Shown here in pieces: positions 1-8,381 of a stretch of DNA of 64,000 bases. The notes below the pieces were generated by a model, which saw only the letters and a list, made by a program, of their open reading frames with translations, ran no database searches and had not been told where the DNA came from. The translations under genes were made by a program, and so were the position numbers. The stretch lies in contig NZ_MJGN01000022.1 in the NCBI RefSeq assembly GCF_001865065.1, forward strand, positions 33,256 through 97,255. The letters are read 5' to 3'. This stretch comes from Curtobacterium sp. MCBA15_008 (GTDB lineage: Bacteria; Actinomycetota; Actinomycetes; Actinomycetales; Microbacteriaceae). The stretch's first letter is position 1. Each line of letters starts with the position of its first letter.

Positions 1-39
1 CTCACGTGCACCGGGCCTCCCGTCTGTACGCTCGATCCC

Positions 40-984
40 ATGCCGTTCTCGGAAACCGCCGTCGCGCACCCGACCCCCTTCGTGGAGATCCCGCGTGGCG
101 AGTGGTCGCAGCTCGCGCCGAAAGAGCACCTCTCCCTGACCGAGACCGAGATCGTGCAGCTGCGCGGTCTCGGCGACCGGTTGGACATGCAGGAGGTGCA
201 GGAGGTCTACCTGCCGCTCTCCCGGCTGCTGACGCTGTACGCGGCCGGCGCGCGGGACCTGCACGCCGAGACGAGCCGGTTCCTCGGTGAGCGCGCCGGA
301 CGCACGCCGTTCGTGATCGGCGTCGCGGGCTCCGTCGCGGTCGGCAAGTCCACGGTCGCCCGTCTGCTGCGCGAGCTGACGAAGCGCTGGCCGGACACCC
401 CCCGCGTGGAGCTCGTCACCACCGACGGCTTCCTGTACCCGAACGCCGAGCTCGAACGCCGCGGGATCATGGACCGCAAGGGCTTCCCGGAGTCGTACGA
501 CCGCCGCTCCCTGCTGCGCTTCGTGAGCCAGGTGAAGAGCGGCGCGACCGAGGTCCGCGCGCCGTACTACTCGCACCTGGTCTACGACATCGTGCCGGAC
601 GCCGAGATCGTGGTCCGGCAGCCGGACGTCCTCATCGTCGAGGGACTGAACGTGCTCGCCCCGCCCGTGCACGGACGACTGGCGCTGTCGGACCTGTTCG
701 ACTTCACGATCTACGTCGACGCGAAGACGAAGGACATCGAGGCCTGGTACGTCGACCGGTTCCTGGCTCTGCAGGAAGAGGCGTTCTCGAGCCCGGACTC
801 GTTCTTCCACCGCTTCGCCTCGCTCTCCCGCGAGGACGCGGTGGAGACGGCGACCCAGGTGTGGCGGGCGATCAACGAGCCGAACCTCATCGAGAACGTG
901 CTGCCGACGCGCTCCCGAGCGACCCTCGTGCTGAAGAAGGGCGCGAACCACAAGGTGAACTCGGTGCTGCTCCGCAAGATCTGA
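40..984 (+). CDS. coaA: Type I pantothenate kinase
   Basis: Phosphorylates pantothenate to 4'-phosphopantothenate, the first step of coenzyme A synthesis, in the cytoplasm. The 314-residue protein matches the bacterial type I (PRK-like P-loop) family in length. The Walker A loop GSVAVGKS lies at about residues 97-104, followed by TTDGFLYPN, which is typical of the family, and by the VEGLNVL segment. The start chosen is the ATG at 40. No clear Shine-Dalgarno precedes it, and a TACGCT hexamer ends about 13 nt upstream, so a short-leader or leaderless transcript is possible. It is the only core gene here on the plus strand apart from the LCP gene, and it converges on glmM with a long hairpin between them. 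Confidence 0.95.
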   Translation: MPFSETAVAHPTPFVEIPRGEWSQLAPKEHLSLTETEIVQLRGLGDRLDMQEVQEVYLPLSRLLTLYAAGARDLHAETSRFLGERAGRTPFVIGVAGSVAVGKSTVARLLRELTKRWPDTPRVELVTTDGFLYPNAELERRGIMDRKGFPESYDRRSLLRFVSQVKSGATEVRAPYYSHLVYDIVPDAEIVVRQPDVLIVEGLNVLAPPVHGRLALSDLFDFTIYVDAKTKDIEAWYVDRFLALQEEAFSSPDSFFHRFASLSREDAVETATQVWRAINEPNLIENVLPTRSRATLVLKKGANHKVNSVLLRKI

Positions 985-1006
985 CGCGGGCGCGGCCGTG
1001 CGCCAC

Positions 1007-1078
1007 CGCAAAACGCAACGAAGGCGGTTGCCCGCAGAGGAATACCGCTGCGAGCAACCGCCGAGGTTGCGTTTTGCG
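1007..1078. terminator. Long imperfect hairpin between convergent coaA and glmM
   Basis: Arms CGCAAAACGCAAC-gaa-GGCGGTTGC (from 1007) and GCAACCGCC-gag-GTTGCGTTTTGCG (to 1078) pair over about 22 of 25 positions. An inner CGCAG/CTGCG stem is also present. Symmetric placement between two convergent stops suggests a bidirectional terminator. The size and AT-rich outer arms also resemble a small palindromic repeat element. Confidence 0.6.
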
Positions 1079-1103
1079 AGGGAGAGGGAGCCGGCGCAGC
1101 CGC

Positions 1104-2477
1104 CTACGCGGCGTCGAGCGCCAAGCGCTCCTGCACGACGGCGGCGAGCTCCTCGGCGATGCGCTGGGCGTCGTCCTGCGAAGCCGCCTCGACCATGACC
1201 CGCACGACCGGCTCGGTGCCCGACGGACGGAGCAGCACGCGGCCGCTGTCCCCGAGCGCCTCGCTGGCGGCGGCGATGGCGTCCTGCACGCCCTGGTCGG
1301 CGAGCCCGTGCCGATCGACACCACGCACGTTGAGCAGCACCTGCGGGAACACCGTCATGCACGCGGCGAGCTCCTGCAGGGACTTGCCGGTGCGGGCCAT
1401 CTCGGCGACGAGGTGCAGGCCCGTGAGGATGCCGTCACCAGTGGTCGCGAACTCGTTGAAGATGATGTGGCCGGACTGCTCGCCGCCGAGCGAGAAGTCG
1501 CCCTCGGTCATCTTCTCGAGCACGTAGCGGTCGCCCACGCCGGCCTCGATCACGGTGATGCCCGCGTCGGCCATGGCGCGCTTCAGCCCGAGGTTCGACA
1601 TGACCGTCGCGACGAGCGTGTCGTCCTTCAGGCGCCCGCGCTCCTGCAGCGACAGCGCGAGGATCGCCATGATCTGGTCGCCGTCGATCGCGTTGCCCGC
1701 GGCGTCGACCGCGAGGCAGCGGTCCGCGTCGCCGTCGTGGGCGATGCCGACGTCCGCTCCGTGCTCGAGCACCGCGCGGGCGAGGTTGTCGATGTGGGTC
1801 GAACCGACGCCGTCGTTGATGTTCCAGCCGTCGGGGTCGGCGCCGATGAGCGTCACGCGAGCACCAGCGTTGACGAAGACCTCGGGCGAGACGCCGGCGG
1901 CGGCACCGTTCGCGCAGTCGAGTACGACGTGGAGCCCAGAGAGCCGGTGCGGCAACGTGCCGAGCAGGTGCACCACGTAGCGGTCCTCGGCGTCGGCGAA
2001 CCGCGAGATGCGACCGACGTCGATGCCCGTGGGGGTGGGTGCCGAGTGGTCGTGCATGGCCGCTTCGATGCGGTCCTCGACCTCGTCCGGGAGCTTGCGG
2101 CCACCGGCGGCGAAGAACTTGATCCCGTTGTCGGGAGCGGGGTTGTGCGACGCGGAGATCATCACGCCGAAGTCGGCGTCGATGTCCGCGACGAGGAACG
2201 CCGCTGCGGGGGTCGGGATGACCCCGGCGTCGAGGACGTCGACGCCTGCGGAGGCGAGCCCGGCCGCGACCGCGGAGCCCAGGAACTCGCCGGAGACGCG
2301 CGGGTCGCGCGCGAGGACCGCGCGCGGGCGCGGTCGGCCGGACGCCCGGCGGGCGTCGGCGTGGTGTCCGTGTGTGAGAACGGCCGCGCTCGCCTGGGCA
2401 AGACCCAGTGCGAGCGCGGCCGTCAGCTCGCCGTTGGCGAGACCACGAACCCCGTCGGTACCGAACAGACGCGGCAT
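1104..2477 (-). CDS. glmM: Phosphoglucosamine mutase
   Basis: Interconverts glucosamine-6-phosphate and glucosamine-1-phosphate for UDP-GlcNAc and peptidoglycan precursor synthesis. The 457-residue protein starts at the ATG giving [12 protein letters not shown], the classic N-terminus; the reading frame stays open upstream but that extension is not family-like. The phosphoserine loop ISASHNP places the catalytic Ser at about residue 110, and the metal-binding DGDADR motif follows. The C-terminal [12 protein letters not shown] phosphate-binding motif is intact. A short R/A-rich insertion lies at about residues 38-55. It is the last gene after rplM-rpsI, only 22 bp downstream of rpsI, so likely co-transcribed. 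Confidence 0.96.
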   Translation of the reverse strand: MPRLFGTDGVRGLANGELTAALALGLAQASAAVLTHGHHADARRASGRPRPRAVLARDPRVSGEFLGSAVAAGLASAGVDVLDAGVIPTPAAAFLVADIDADFGVMISASHNPAPDNGIKFFAAGGRKLPDEVEDRIEAAMHDHSAPTPTGIDVGRISRFADAEDRYVVHLLGTLPHRLSGLHVVLDCANGAAAGVSPEVFVNAGARVTLIGADPDGWNINDGVGSTHIDNLARAVLEHGADVGIAHDGDADRCLAVDAAGNAIDGDQIMAILALSLQERGRLKDDTLVATVMSNLGLKRAMADAGITVIEAGVGDRYVLEKMTEGDFSLGGEQSGHIIFNEFATTGDGILTGLHLVAEMARTGKSLQELAACMTVFPQVLLNVRGVDRHGLADQGVQDAIAAASEALGDSGRVLLRPSGTEPVVRVMVEAASQDDAQRIAEELAAVVQERLALDAA

Positions 2478-2499
2478 TGCGATCTTCAGCCGGTGGCGA

Positions 2500-2985
2500 C
2501 TAGCGCTTCGAGAACTGCGACGCCTTGCGGGCCTTCTTGAGACCGGCCTTCTTGCGCTCGATGACGCGAGCGTCACGGGTGAGGAAGCCGGCCCTCTTGA
2601 GGGTCGCGCGGTTGTTCTCGCGGTCGATCTCGTTCAGGGTGCGGGCGATGGCGAGGCGGAGCGCGCCGGCCTGACCCGAGGGGCCGCCACCGGTGATGCG
2701 GGCGACGACGTCGTACGAGCCGAGGAGCTCGAGCACCTTGAACGGGTCGTTGATGAGCTGCTGGTGCAGCTTGTTCGGGAAGTAGTCCTCGAGCGTGCGG
2801 CCGTTCACCACGAAGGTGCCGGAGCCCGGCACGAGGCGGACGCGCGCGATGGCCTCCTTGCGGCGCCCGACGGCACCGCCGGAGACGTTGAGGATCTGAC
2901 GGGGAGCAGCCTCGGCAGCGGCGGGTGCGCTCTCCGTGGTGAAGCTCTCCGGGGTCTGGTCGAGGGAATCAGCGATCTGAGCCAT
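2500..2985 (-). CDS. rpsI: 30S ribosomal protein S9
   Basis: Small-subunit head protein whose basic C-terminal tail reaches the P-site tRNA; the tail here ends in SQFSKR. At 161 residues it is longer than the E. coli protein because of an N-terminal extension of about 30 residues rich in Ala, Ser and Glu, common in actinobacteria. Conserved [12 protein letters not shown] and [10 protein letters not shown] segments are present. It follows rplM by 38 bp in the usual rplM-rpsI pair. Confidence 0.97.
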   Translation of the reverse strand: MAQIADSLDQTPESFTTESAPAAAEAAPRQILNVSGGAVGRRKEAIARVRLVPGSGTFVVNGRTLEDYFPNKLHQQLINDPFKVLELLGSYDVVARITGGGPSGQAGALRLAIARTLNEIDRENNRATLKRAGFLTRDARVIERKKAGLKKARKASQFSKR

Positions 2986-3023
2986 GAGTTTTCTCTAGTC
3001 CTTGGAAGTCGTCGTGGCCGCTG

Positions 3024-3470
3024 TTACTGCGAGACCTGGTCGAAGGTGTACGTCTTGGGCTGCTGCGCGGCGTGGGGGTGCTCGGCACCCGCGTACACCT
3101 TGAGCTTCTTGAGCTGCTCGCGGCCCAGCGTGTTCTTCGGGAGCATGCCGCGGATCGCCTTCTCGACGGCGCGGGTGGGGTGCTTCTCGAGCATCTCCGG
3201 GTAGGAGGTCGCCGTGAGGCCGCCCGGGTAGCCCGAGTGGCGGTAGTAGACCTTCTTCGCGAGCTTGGAACCGGTCAGGGCGACCTTGTCCGCGTTCACG
3301 ATGATGACGTAGTCACCCATGTCCATGTGCTGGGCGAAGGTGGCCTTGTGCTTGCCGCGGAGGAGTGCGGCGACGTGCGAGGCGAGACGGCCGAGGACGA
3401 CGTCGGTCGCGTCGATGACGATCCAGTCGTGCTGGACGTCAGCCGGCTTCGGTGAGAACGTGCGAGTCAC
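3024..3470 (-). CDS. rplM: 50S ribosomal protein L13
   Basis: Early-assembly large-subunit protein of 148 residues, close to the normal family length. Recognisable segments are [10 protein letters not shown] at the N-terminus, VLGRLAS, and the MLPKN-LGR region. It is first of the rplM-rpsI-glmM unit. The 238 bp upstream hold a purine-rich Shine-Dalgarno region and, further up, the palindrome that closes the nuclease gene. I could not pick out a convincing promoter. Confidence 0.97.
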   Translation of the reverse strand: MTRTFSPKPADVQHDWIVIDATDVVLGRLASHVAALLRGKHKATFAQHMDMGDYVIIVNADKVALTGSKLAKKVYYRHSGYPGGLTATSYPEMLEKHPTRAVEKAIRGMLPKNTLGREQLKKLKVYAGAEHPHAAQQPKTYTFDQVSQ

Positions 3471-3647
3471 AGGAGTGCTGCTTTCGTGTCGAGGTGAGGA
3501 GTCCGTGAATCCCGCTCCGGTTGGGGTTCAGCGCGGCAGAAGCCGGTGGAACACCCAGGTGGAGGGCCCATCTGACTGTCTAGCGTGCGGGGCACGCAGA
3601 CCAAGGTGAGAGCCTACCCGACGCGCGTCACGTCGGTCAAACGCGAG

Positions 3648-3691
3648 CGGACGGGAGGCGCGGTGCCGGCTGGCACCGCGCCTCCCGTCCG
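3648..3691. repeat. Intergenic palindrome, family member A
   Basis: A perfect 20-bp stem (3648-3667 with 3672-3691) and a 4-nt loop, with CGGGAGGCGCGGTGCC in the left arm. It shares the GGAGGCGCGGTG core with the palindromes at 15598, 35622 and 58035. It lies just after the stop of the secreted nuclease and before rplM, so it can act as a factor-independent-like terminator, although no T-run follows. Confidence 0.75.
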
Positions 3692-3708
3692 ACGACTGGT
3701 CCGGTCCG

Positions 3709-6411
3709 TCAGCCGAACAGGCTGCGCAACCAGGCGATGAGCGCCGCGAGTGCGGCGAGCGCGTCCGCGATCGTGCCGCCGCCGTGTCCCGGCTCGCCGC
3801 CGTGCCCCGGACCGCCGCCGTGGCCCGGGTGCCCGCCGTCACCCGGGGTGGCGACGCCCGGCAGGTCGATGCCGACCAGGATCGGGTCGTGGTCGCTCGC
3901 ACGGTAGACGTCGTCCTGGTACAGGTCCGTGACGTTGTAGTCGTAGCGGCTGTACTCCAGGCCGACGGACTCGACCGAGTTGATGTTCCAGATGTCCACG
4001 CCGGTCACGGTCTTCAGCGCCGCGGGCGAGGCGAACACGTGGTCGAGCGATCCGCTCAGGCCGCTGAACACGTACGACCACTCGGAGGCGTCCCTCGTCG
4101 GCCCGAGGTCGGTGTAGCCGGCCTGGTCGAGGACGGCCACGGGGTCCTCCTGGCTGTAGGCGTTGAAGTCGCCGAGCATGAAGACCTTGTCGGTGCCGGA
4201 CTGCCGCTGCATCGCGGTCGAGAACGCGACGAGCGCCTTCGACTGCGCGACACGTGAGGCGTTCGAGGCGCCCTGCCCGTCGCCCTGGTCGGCCTCGGCA
4301 CCCGTGCCGGAGCCCTTCGACTTGAAGTGGTTCGCGATCACCAGGAAAGTGTCCTTCGCGGACGGCTTCGACGGCTTCCCGTTCCCCTTCCCGGGCTTCG
4401 CGGTCACCGGGGCGAAGGCCTGCGCGAGCGGCTGGCGCGCGTTCGCGAACGCCGTCGAGTCGGTGAGGATCGTCGACCCGCCGACCGGCTGCACGCGGTC
4501 CTTCTTGTAGATGAGCGCGAGGCGGATGACGTCCTCGCTCGCGGGGAGCTTCGACGGCGACTTCGCGTACGCCCACGTGTCCTTGCCGGTCGCCTGGTTG
4601 AGCGCGGCGACGAGGGTGGCCACGGCGGCGTCGCGGTCCTGGCCGAAGCGGGCCGAGTTCTCGATCTCCTCGAGGGAGACGACGTCGGCGCCGAGACCGT
4701 TGATCGCCTTGACGATCTTCACCTGCTGGCGGGCGAGGTCGTCCGCGTTCGCCGCACCGCGGGCGTCGCAGCCGTCCCGCACCGTGACGGGGTCGCCGTC
4801 GCGGTCGGTGTAGTACGTGCAGCCGGTGAGCTGGTCGCCGGTCGTCGGGAAGTAGTTCAGGACGTTGAAGCCGGCGAGGCGGATGTCGCCGCCGACGTTC
4901 TCCGGAGCCGTGGTCCGCGCGTTCGAGAACGACGCGGGCAGCTCCGCCTTCGGGGTCGCCCCGGTGATCGGCGACGTCGGCTGGAACTTCCACGAGTCGT
5001 TCCGGTAGTCGAGCACGACGGGCTTCGCGAAGGTCGCGCTGGCCCCGACCGTGACCGGGCCCTGGGTGAGCCACGACACCGGGATCGACTGGTTCGCCGC
5101 GCTGAGGAAGTTCGTGCTCGCCCCGTCGTCGAGGACGACCTTGCGGGCCGCGTTGTCCGCCGTCACGGCCGCCGCCTCGGCGCTGCCCGGACGGGCGACC
5201 TCGGTCGGCTGCAGCAGGCGCTTCGTGCCGGACGCCAGCACGACCTCGCCGTACTGGTTCGTCGTGTAGTTGTCGGCGACCGTGTACGCACCCTGCGGCG
5301 CGACGAGCATGCTCTCGAGCGACTCCCGCTGCGCGTCGGTCCGCGGGAACGTCAGGGTGGCCGGCACGGGCTGGACCACACCGGCGGCGGGGAGCTTCGT
5401 CAGGCCGGCGGCGGTGGGCACCGTCAGCTCGGTCAGGCCGTTGAACTCGGAGACGGTGCCGGTCAGGCGCACCGCGTCGCCGATCGCCACACTGCCCGCG
5501 GTCGCCGCCGAGTACACGAAGACGGCGTCCGACGCGGTGTGCGTCGCGAGGTCGAGCGCTCCGCCGGTGCCGGCGGTCTGGACCGTGTAGCCGCTGAAGC
5601 CGCCGGTGGCGTAGACCGCCGTGACGACGCCGTCCGTGGTGACCGCCTTGCCGGCGTACGGCGAGTCCGCGCCGGTGCCCTGCAGCTGCGCGATCGTGAC
5701 CGGCTCGGCCGGGGTGCCGGGGTCGGTCGGGTCGGTGGGGTCGGTCGGGTCCGTCGGCTGGCCGGTCTCGCCCGCGGCGTTCTCGGGCGTGATCGTGGAC
5801 GTGACGGTGAAGTCCGCCGCGTTCGAGTCGGTGTCCGTGGTGCCCTGGCGGGTCAGGCCGTCGGGCACGGAGTTCGCCGTGCCCGACGTGGCCACCGCGG
5901 TCTCGAACGTGTTCGACGTGCCGTAGCCGAGCAGGTCGACGACGCCGGGGGTGCCGGTGCCGACCGCGCCCGGGGGCAGCGACAGCGCCGTCGCCTGGTC
6001 GGCGAGCACGAGGGTGCCGGTGGAGCCGGAGGGGTTCAGCCCCGTGACGGCGTCCGCTTCGGGCAGGGCCTCGCCGTTCGTGCCGTTCGAGCCCATCTGC
6101 ACCAGGTACGTGCCGTGCGCCGGGACGGAGCCGCTCAGCTTGCCGACCGCGGGCGTACCGGTGCCGGTCGCGGCGCGGTACTGCACGGACCAGCCGTCGA
6201 CACTGACGGCGGTGTCGGTCGGGTTGGCGAGTTCGACGAACTTGTTCGTGAAGGGCTGGTTCGCGCTGCCGCCCTTGAGGTAGGCCTCCTCGATGACGAG
6301 CCCGGTGCCGGCGGGGTTCGCACTCGCGGTGGTGACGGAGACGAGCGGGGCCGCGAGGAGCGCTGCGGCAGCGGTGGCGCACAGCAGAGTGCGCCCGACG
6401 GATCTGTGCAT
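3709..6411 (-). CDS. Secreted ExeM/NucH-type nuclease with lamin-tail domain
   Basis: Predicted extracellular endonuclease of 900 residues. A signal peptide spans roughly residues 1-31 (hydrophobic core LLCATAAAALLAAPL, then TTASA). A lamin-tail-like domain follows (about 33-150, with KFVELANPT and DGWSVQY), then a DPTDPTDPTD linker (about 218-236), an OB-fold-like segment (about 240-345), and an endonuclease/exonuclease/phosphatase domain (about 505-855). The last carries GFNVLNYF, SLEEIEN, NHFKSKG, GDFNAYS and SDHDPI, which hold the expected metal and catalytic residues. The C-terminus is odd: a Gly/His/Pro repeat (GGHPGHGGGPGHGG) then an Ala-rich hydrophobic helix ending LRSLFG, with no LPXTG motif. 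Likely role is extracellular DNA degradation for nutrients or biofilm turnover; substrate not provable from sequence. Confidence 0.88.
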   Translation of the reverse strand: MHRSVGRTLLCATAAAALLAAPLVSVTTASANPAGTGLVIEEAYLKGGSANQPFTNKFVELANPTDTAVSVDGWSVQYRAATGTGTPAVGKLSGSVPAHGTYLVQMGSNGTNGEALPEADAVTGLNPSGSTGTLVLADQATALSLPPGAVGTGTPGVVDLLGYGTSNTFETAVATSGTANSVPDGLTRQGTTDTDSNAADFTVTSTITPENAAGETGQPTDPTDPTDPTDPGTPAEPVTIAQLQGTGADSPYAGKAVTTDGVVTAVYATGGFSGYTVQTAGTGGALDLATHTASDAVFVYSAATAGSVAIGDAVRLTGTVSEFNGLTELTVPTAAGLTKLPAAGVVQPVPATLTFPRTDAQRESLESMLVAPQGAYTVADNYTTNQYGEVVLASGTKRLLQPTEVARPGSAEAAAVTADNAARKVVLDDGASTNFLSAANQSIPVSWLTQGPVTVGASATFAKPVVLDYRNDSWKFQPTSPITGATPKAELPASFSNARTTAPENVGGDIRLAGFNVLNYFPTTGDQLTGCTYYTDRDGDPVTVRDGCDARGAANADDLARQQVKIVKAINGLGADVVSLEEIENSARFGQDRDAAVATLVAALNQATGKDTWAYAKSPSKLPASEDVIRLALIYKKDRVQPVGGSTILTDSTAFANARQPLAQAFAPVTAKPGKGNGKPSKPSAKDTFLVIANHFKSKGSGTGAEADQGDGQGASNASRVAQSKALVAFSTAMQRQSGTDKVFMLGDFNAYSQEDPVAVLDQAGYTDLGPTRDASEWSYVFSGLSGSLDHVFASPAALKTVTGVDIWNINSVESVGLEYSRYDYNVTDLYQDDVYRASDHDPILVGIDLPGVATPGDGGHPGHGGGPGHGGEPGHGGGTIADALAALAALIAWLRSLFG

Positions 6412-6498
6412 GCCCGCACGCTACCGAGCTGCGGCGCCGCTCAGGTTTCCGGCGGGTGAACGATCCGTTCCACCCCTGATCGGGGTGCGTGCGGGCAT

Positions 6499-6564
6499 GG
6501 TCGTTCCGGGCGTCCCCGGTCGTTCCGGGCACACCTGGTCGTTCCGGGCGTACCTGGTCGTTCC
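6499..6564. repeat. Three and a half tandem 19-bp repeats
   Basis: Units begin at 6499, 6518, 6537 and (partial) 6556, each starting GGTCGTTCCGGGC and ending with a variable CCCC or ACCT tail. They lie between the MBL-hydrolase stop and the nuclease start, about 90-150 bp upstream of the nuclease. They could be binding sites for a regulator of the nuclease. Confidence 0.7.
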
Positions 6565-6583
6565 TTCCGACCAGGTACGCCCG
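6545..6583 (-). terminator. 15-bp perfect hairpin downstream of the MBL hydrolase
   Basis: CGGGCGTACCTGGTC (6545-6559) pairs with GACCAGGTACGCCCG (6569-6583) across a 9-nt loop. It overlaps the third and fourth copies of the 19-bp tandem repeat. On the minus strand it lies about 40 bp after the MBL-hydrolase stop, so termination is plausible. No T-run follows. Confidence 0.5.
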
Positions 6584-6623
6584 ATTCCGCTTTCCATCGC
6601 GCGCGTTCTGGGAAGGAACGGCC

Positions 6624-7370
6624 TCAGGCGCTGACCGGCACCCACTCCGTACCGACACGGTGCACGGCCGGCCCGTGTCCCGGCAGCAGGATCTCGGGGA
6701 TCGGCAGCGCCCGCGCCGAGTCGATCGCCCGCGACTGGTCCGCCGTGAAGAACGGCGTGATCATCCGCGGCCGCGGCGACCACGACGCCGGCTGCGTGTC
6801 GTGCCGACTCACGACCGCGTCCCCGGTGACGATCGCGTTCGCCGCCGGCAGCAGGTACGCCGTGGACCCGTCGGTGTGCCCCTCGGCGGGCAGCGGCGTG
6901 ATCGCCCGACCGTCGAAGTCCGCGCCGGTGAAGGCCCGCGCCGTGGGCACGGTGGTCGGCCGGAGCGCATCGGACCGGATCGCCCGCGCGAGCCACCGGA
7001 GGACCCGCGGCGACGCCAGCCGTCCGCCGATCTCCGCCGGGGTCACCTGCTGCCGGACGGGACCGCGCACGTTGTCGAGCTCGTCGGCGTGCGCCAGGAC
7101 CTCGACGTGCGGGTACCGCGCCAGGATGCCGGGGATCCCACCGACGTGGTCGACGTGCCCGTGGGTGACGTAGACGCGGCGCAGGTCGTCGAGGTCGTGC
7201 CCGGCGTACCGGACGGTGTCGAGCACGAGGTCGGTGTCGGCCGGGTAGCCCGCGTCGATGAGCGCGACCCCGTCTTCTTCCGCCAGGACCACCCAGTTCG
7301 ACACGGGCCCCTCGACGAAGACCACACCGGGGGCGACGGAGACGACGGACCGGGGTTCGCGGGAGCTCAT
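6624..7370 (-). CDS. MBL-fold metallo-hydrolase
   Basis: A 248-residue single-domain metallo-beta-lactamase-fold protein, probably a cytoplasmic hydrolase of unknown substrate. The metal ligands are visible: THGHVDH at about residues 70-76, GHTDGS, TGDAVV and GHGP. No signal peptide. Its ATG overlaps the truA stop by four bases (ATGA), which implies translational coupling with truA, although a functional link is not obvious. Glyoxalase II-like or quorum-quenching lactonase-like activity is possible but cannot be decided from sequence. Confidence 0.85.
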   Translation of the reverse strand: MSSREPRSVVSVAPGVVFVEGPVSNWVVLAEEDGVALIDAGYPADTDLVLDTVRYAGHDLDDLRRVYVTHGHVDHVGGIPGILARYPHVEVLAHADELDNVRGPVRQQVTPAEIGGRLASPRVLRWLARAIRSDALRPTTVPTARAFTGADFDGRAITPLPAEGHTDGSTAYLLPAANAIVTGDAVVSRHDTQPASWSPRPRMITPFFTADQSRAIDSARALPIPEILLPGHGPAVHRVGTEWVPVSA

Positions 7371-8272
7371 CCCTCGACGGTAGCGGAGGGTTCCTCCGCC
7401 ACGCGCCGGGCGCGCGTCTGCTCGGCCCGAGCTGCGAGCTCGTCGTCGGCCGGGTACCCGACCTCGGTCAGGGTGAGCCCCTTCGCCGGCGCGGTCTTGA
7501 ACGCACTCGTGCGGGTCTGCGCCGTGCGCAGCTCCTCGAGACGGTCCGGCCCGAAGCGCCCCTCCCCCACCGCGATGGTCGCCCCCACCATCGCCCGCAC
7601 CATGGAGTGGCAGAAGGCGTCGGCCTGGAGGCGCGCCACCAGCACGCCGTCCGGCTCACGGTCCCAGCGGAACTCCTGCAACGTCCGGATCGTGGTCGCG
7701 CCCTCGCGCGGCTTGCAGAAGGTCGCGAAGTCGTGCAGCCCCAACAGCCGCAGCGCACCGCGCTCCATCGCCGCCGGGTCCAGCCGCGTCGGGTGCCACA
7801 CCGTGTGCCCCCGCCGACGCGGATCGCGCCGGGCGTCGGCGTCCGCGATCCGGTACTCGTAGCGCCGCCAGAGCGGGGAGAACCGGGCGTCGAACCCGTC
7901 GGGCGCGACCGAGGCCCGGGTGATGACGACGTCCCCCTCGGGTGCCGCGATGCCGTTGACGCGCTTGACCAGTCCGTCGAGCGTGGTGCGCGGTGGCCCC
8001 TCCGGTGCGGAGCGACGCGGGCGGGTGAGCGCGCCCCACTGCTCCGCGCTGAGGTCGACGTGCGCCACCTGCCCGGTGGCGTGCACCCCGGCGTCGGTGC
8101 GTCCGGCGACGGTGAGCTGCGGGGGTTCGCCCCAGCGGGTGAAGACGGTGGCGAGGGCGCTCTCGAGCGCTCCCTGCACGGTGCGGAGCCCGGGCTGCCG
8201 GGCCCACCCGGAGAACGCGGCCCCGTCGTAGGCGACGTCGAGCCGCAGCCGGACGTGCTCGTGCTCACTCAC
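7367..8272 (-). CDS. truA: tRNA pseudouridine synthase A
   Basis: Makes pseudouridine at positions 38-40 of the tRNA anticodon stem. The 301 residues carry the catalytic Asp in GRTDAGVHA, plus the family motifs AYDGAAFSGWARQ, FCKPREG and ADAFCHSMVR. The start is a GTG at 8272. In other actinobacteria truA usually directly follows rplQ; here the two are separated by about 7.4 kb of accessory genes. The MBL-fold gene overlaps its stop. Within the coding sequence, bases 7621-7634 match the core of the intergenic palindrome family, but the encoded residues are conserved in TruA, so I treat that as coincidence. Confidence 0.96.
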   Translation of the reverse strand: MSEHEHVRLRLDVAYDGAAFSGWARQPGLRTVQGALESALATVFTRWGEPPQLTVAGRTDAGVHATGQVAHVDLSAEQWGALTRPRRSAPEGPPRTTLDGLVKRVNGIAAPEGDVVITRASVAPDGFDARFSPLWRRYEYRIADADARRDPRRRGHTVWHPTRLDPAAMERGALRLLGLHDFATFCKPREGATTIRTLQEFRWDREPDGVLVARLQADAFCHSMVRAMVGATIAVGEGRFGPDRLEELRTAQTRTSAFKTAPAKGLTLTEVGYPADDELAARAEQTRARRVAEEPSATVEG

Positions 8273-8289
8273 ACCACCACGGTAGCGAT

Positions 8290-8352
8290 GTCAGTGCCGC
8301 GTCAGTGCCACGTGAGCGCCCGGCGGCACGATCGTCCTCGACATCGACGATC
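8290..8352 (+). promoter_or_regulatory. Direct and inverted repeats upstream of the ABC exporter
   Basis: GTCAGTGCC occurs at 8290-8298 and again at 8301-8309 (11-bp phase). An inverted pair GATCGTC/GACGATC lies at 8330-8336 and 8346-8352. They fill the 109-bp gap between divergent truA and the exporter ATPase gene and may be operator sites. A promoter hexamer pair is not clear. Confidence 0.35.
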
Positions 8353-8381
8353 GCCGTCGAGTCACCAGGAAAGGATCCGCG

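Noticed and set aside
6499-6564. Possible CRISPR array
   Set aside because: Units are contiguous 19-mers without spacers and no cas genes are near.
3839-6658. A 939-residue alternative frame on the same strand as the secreted nuclease
   Set aside because: Arg/Pro-rich shadow of the nuclease frame, without motifs; the nuclease has clear domains and a signal peptide.
7621-7634. Palindrome-core match (GGCCTGGAGGCGCG) inside truA
   Set aside because: It encodes the ARLQAD segment conserved in TruA proteins, so the short match is best explained by chance.
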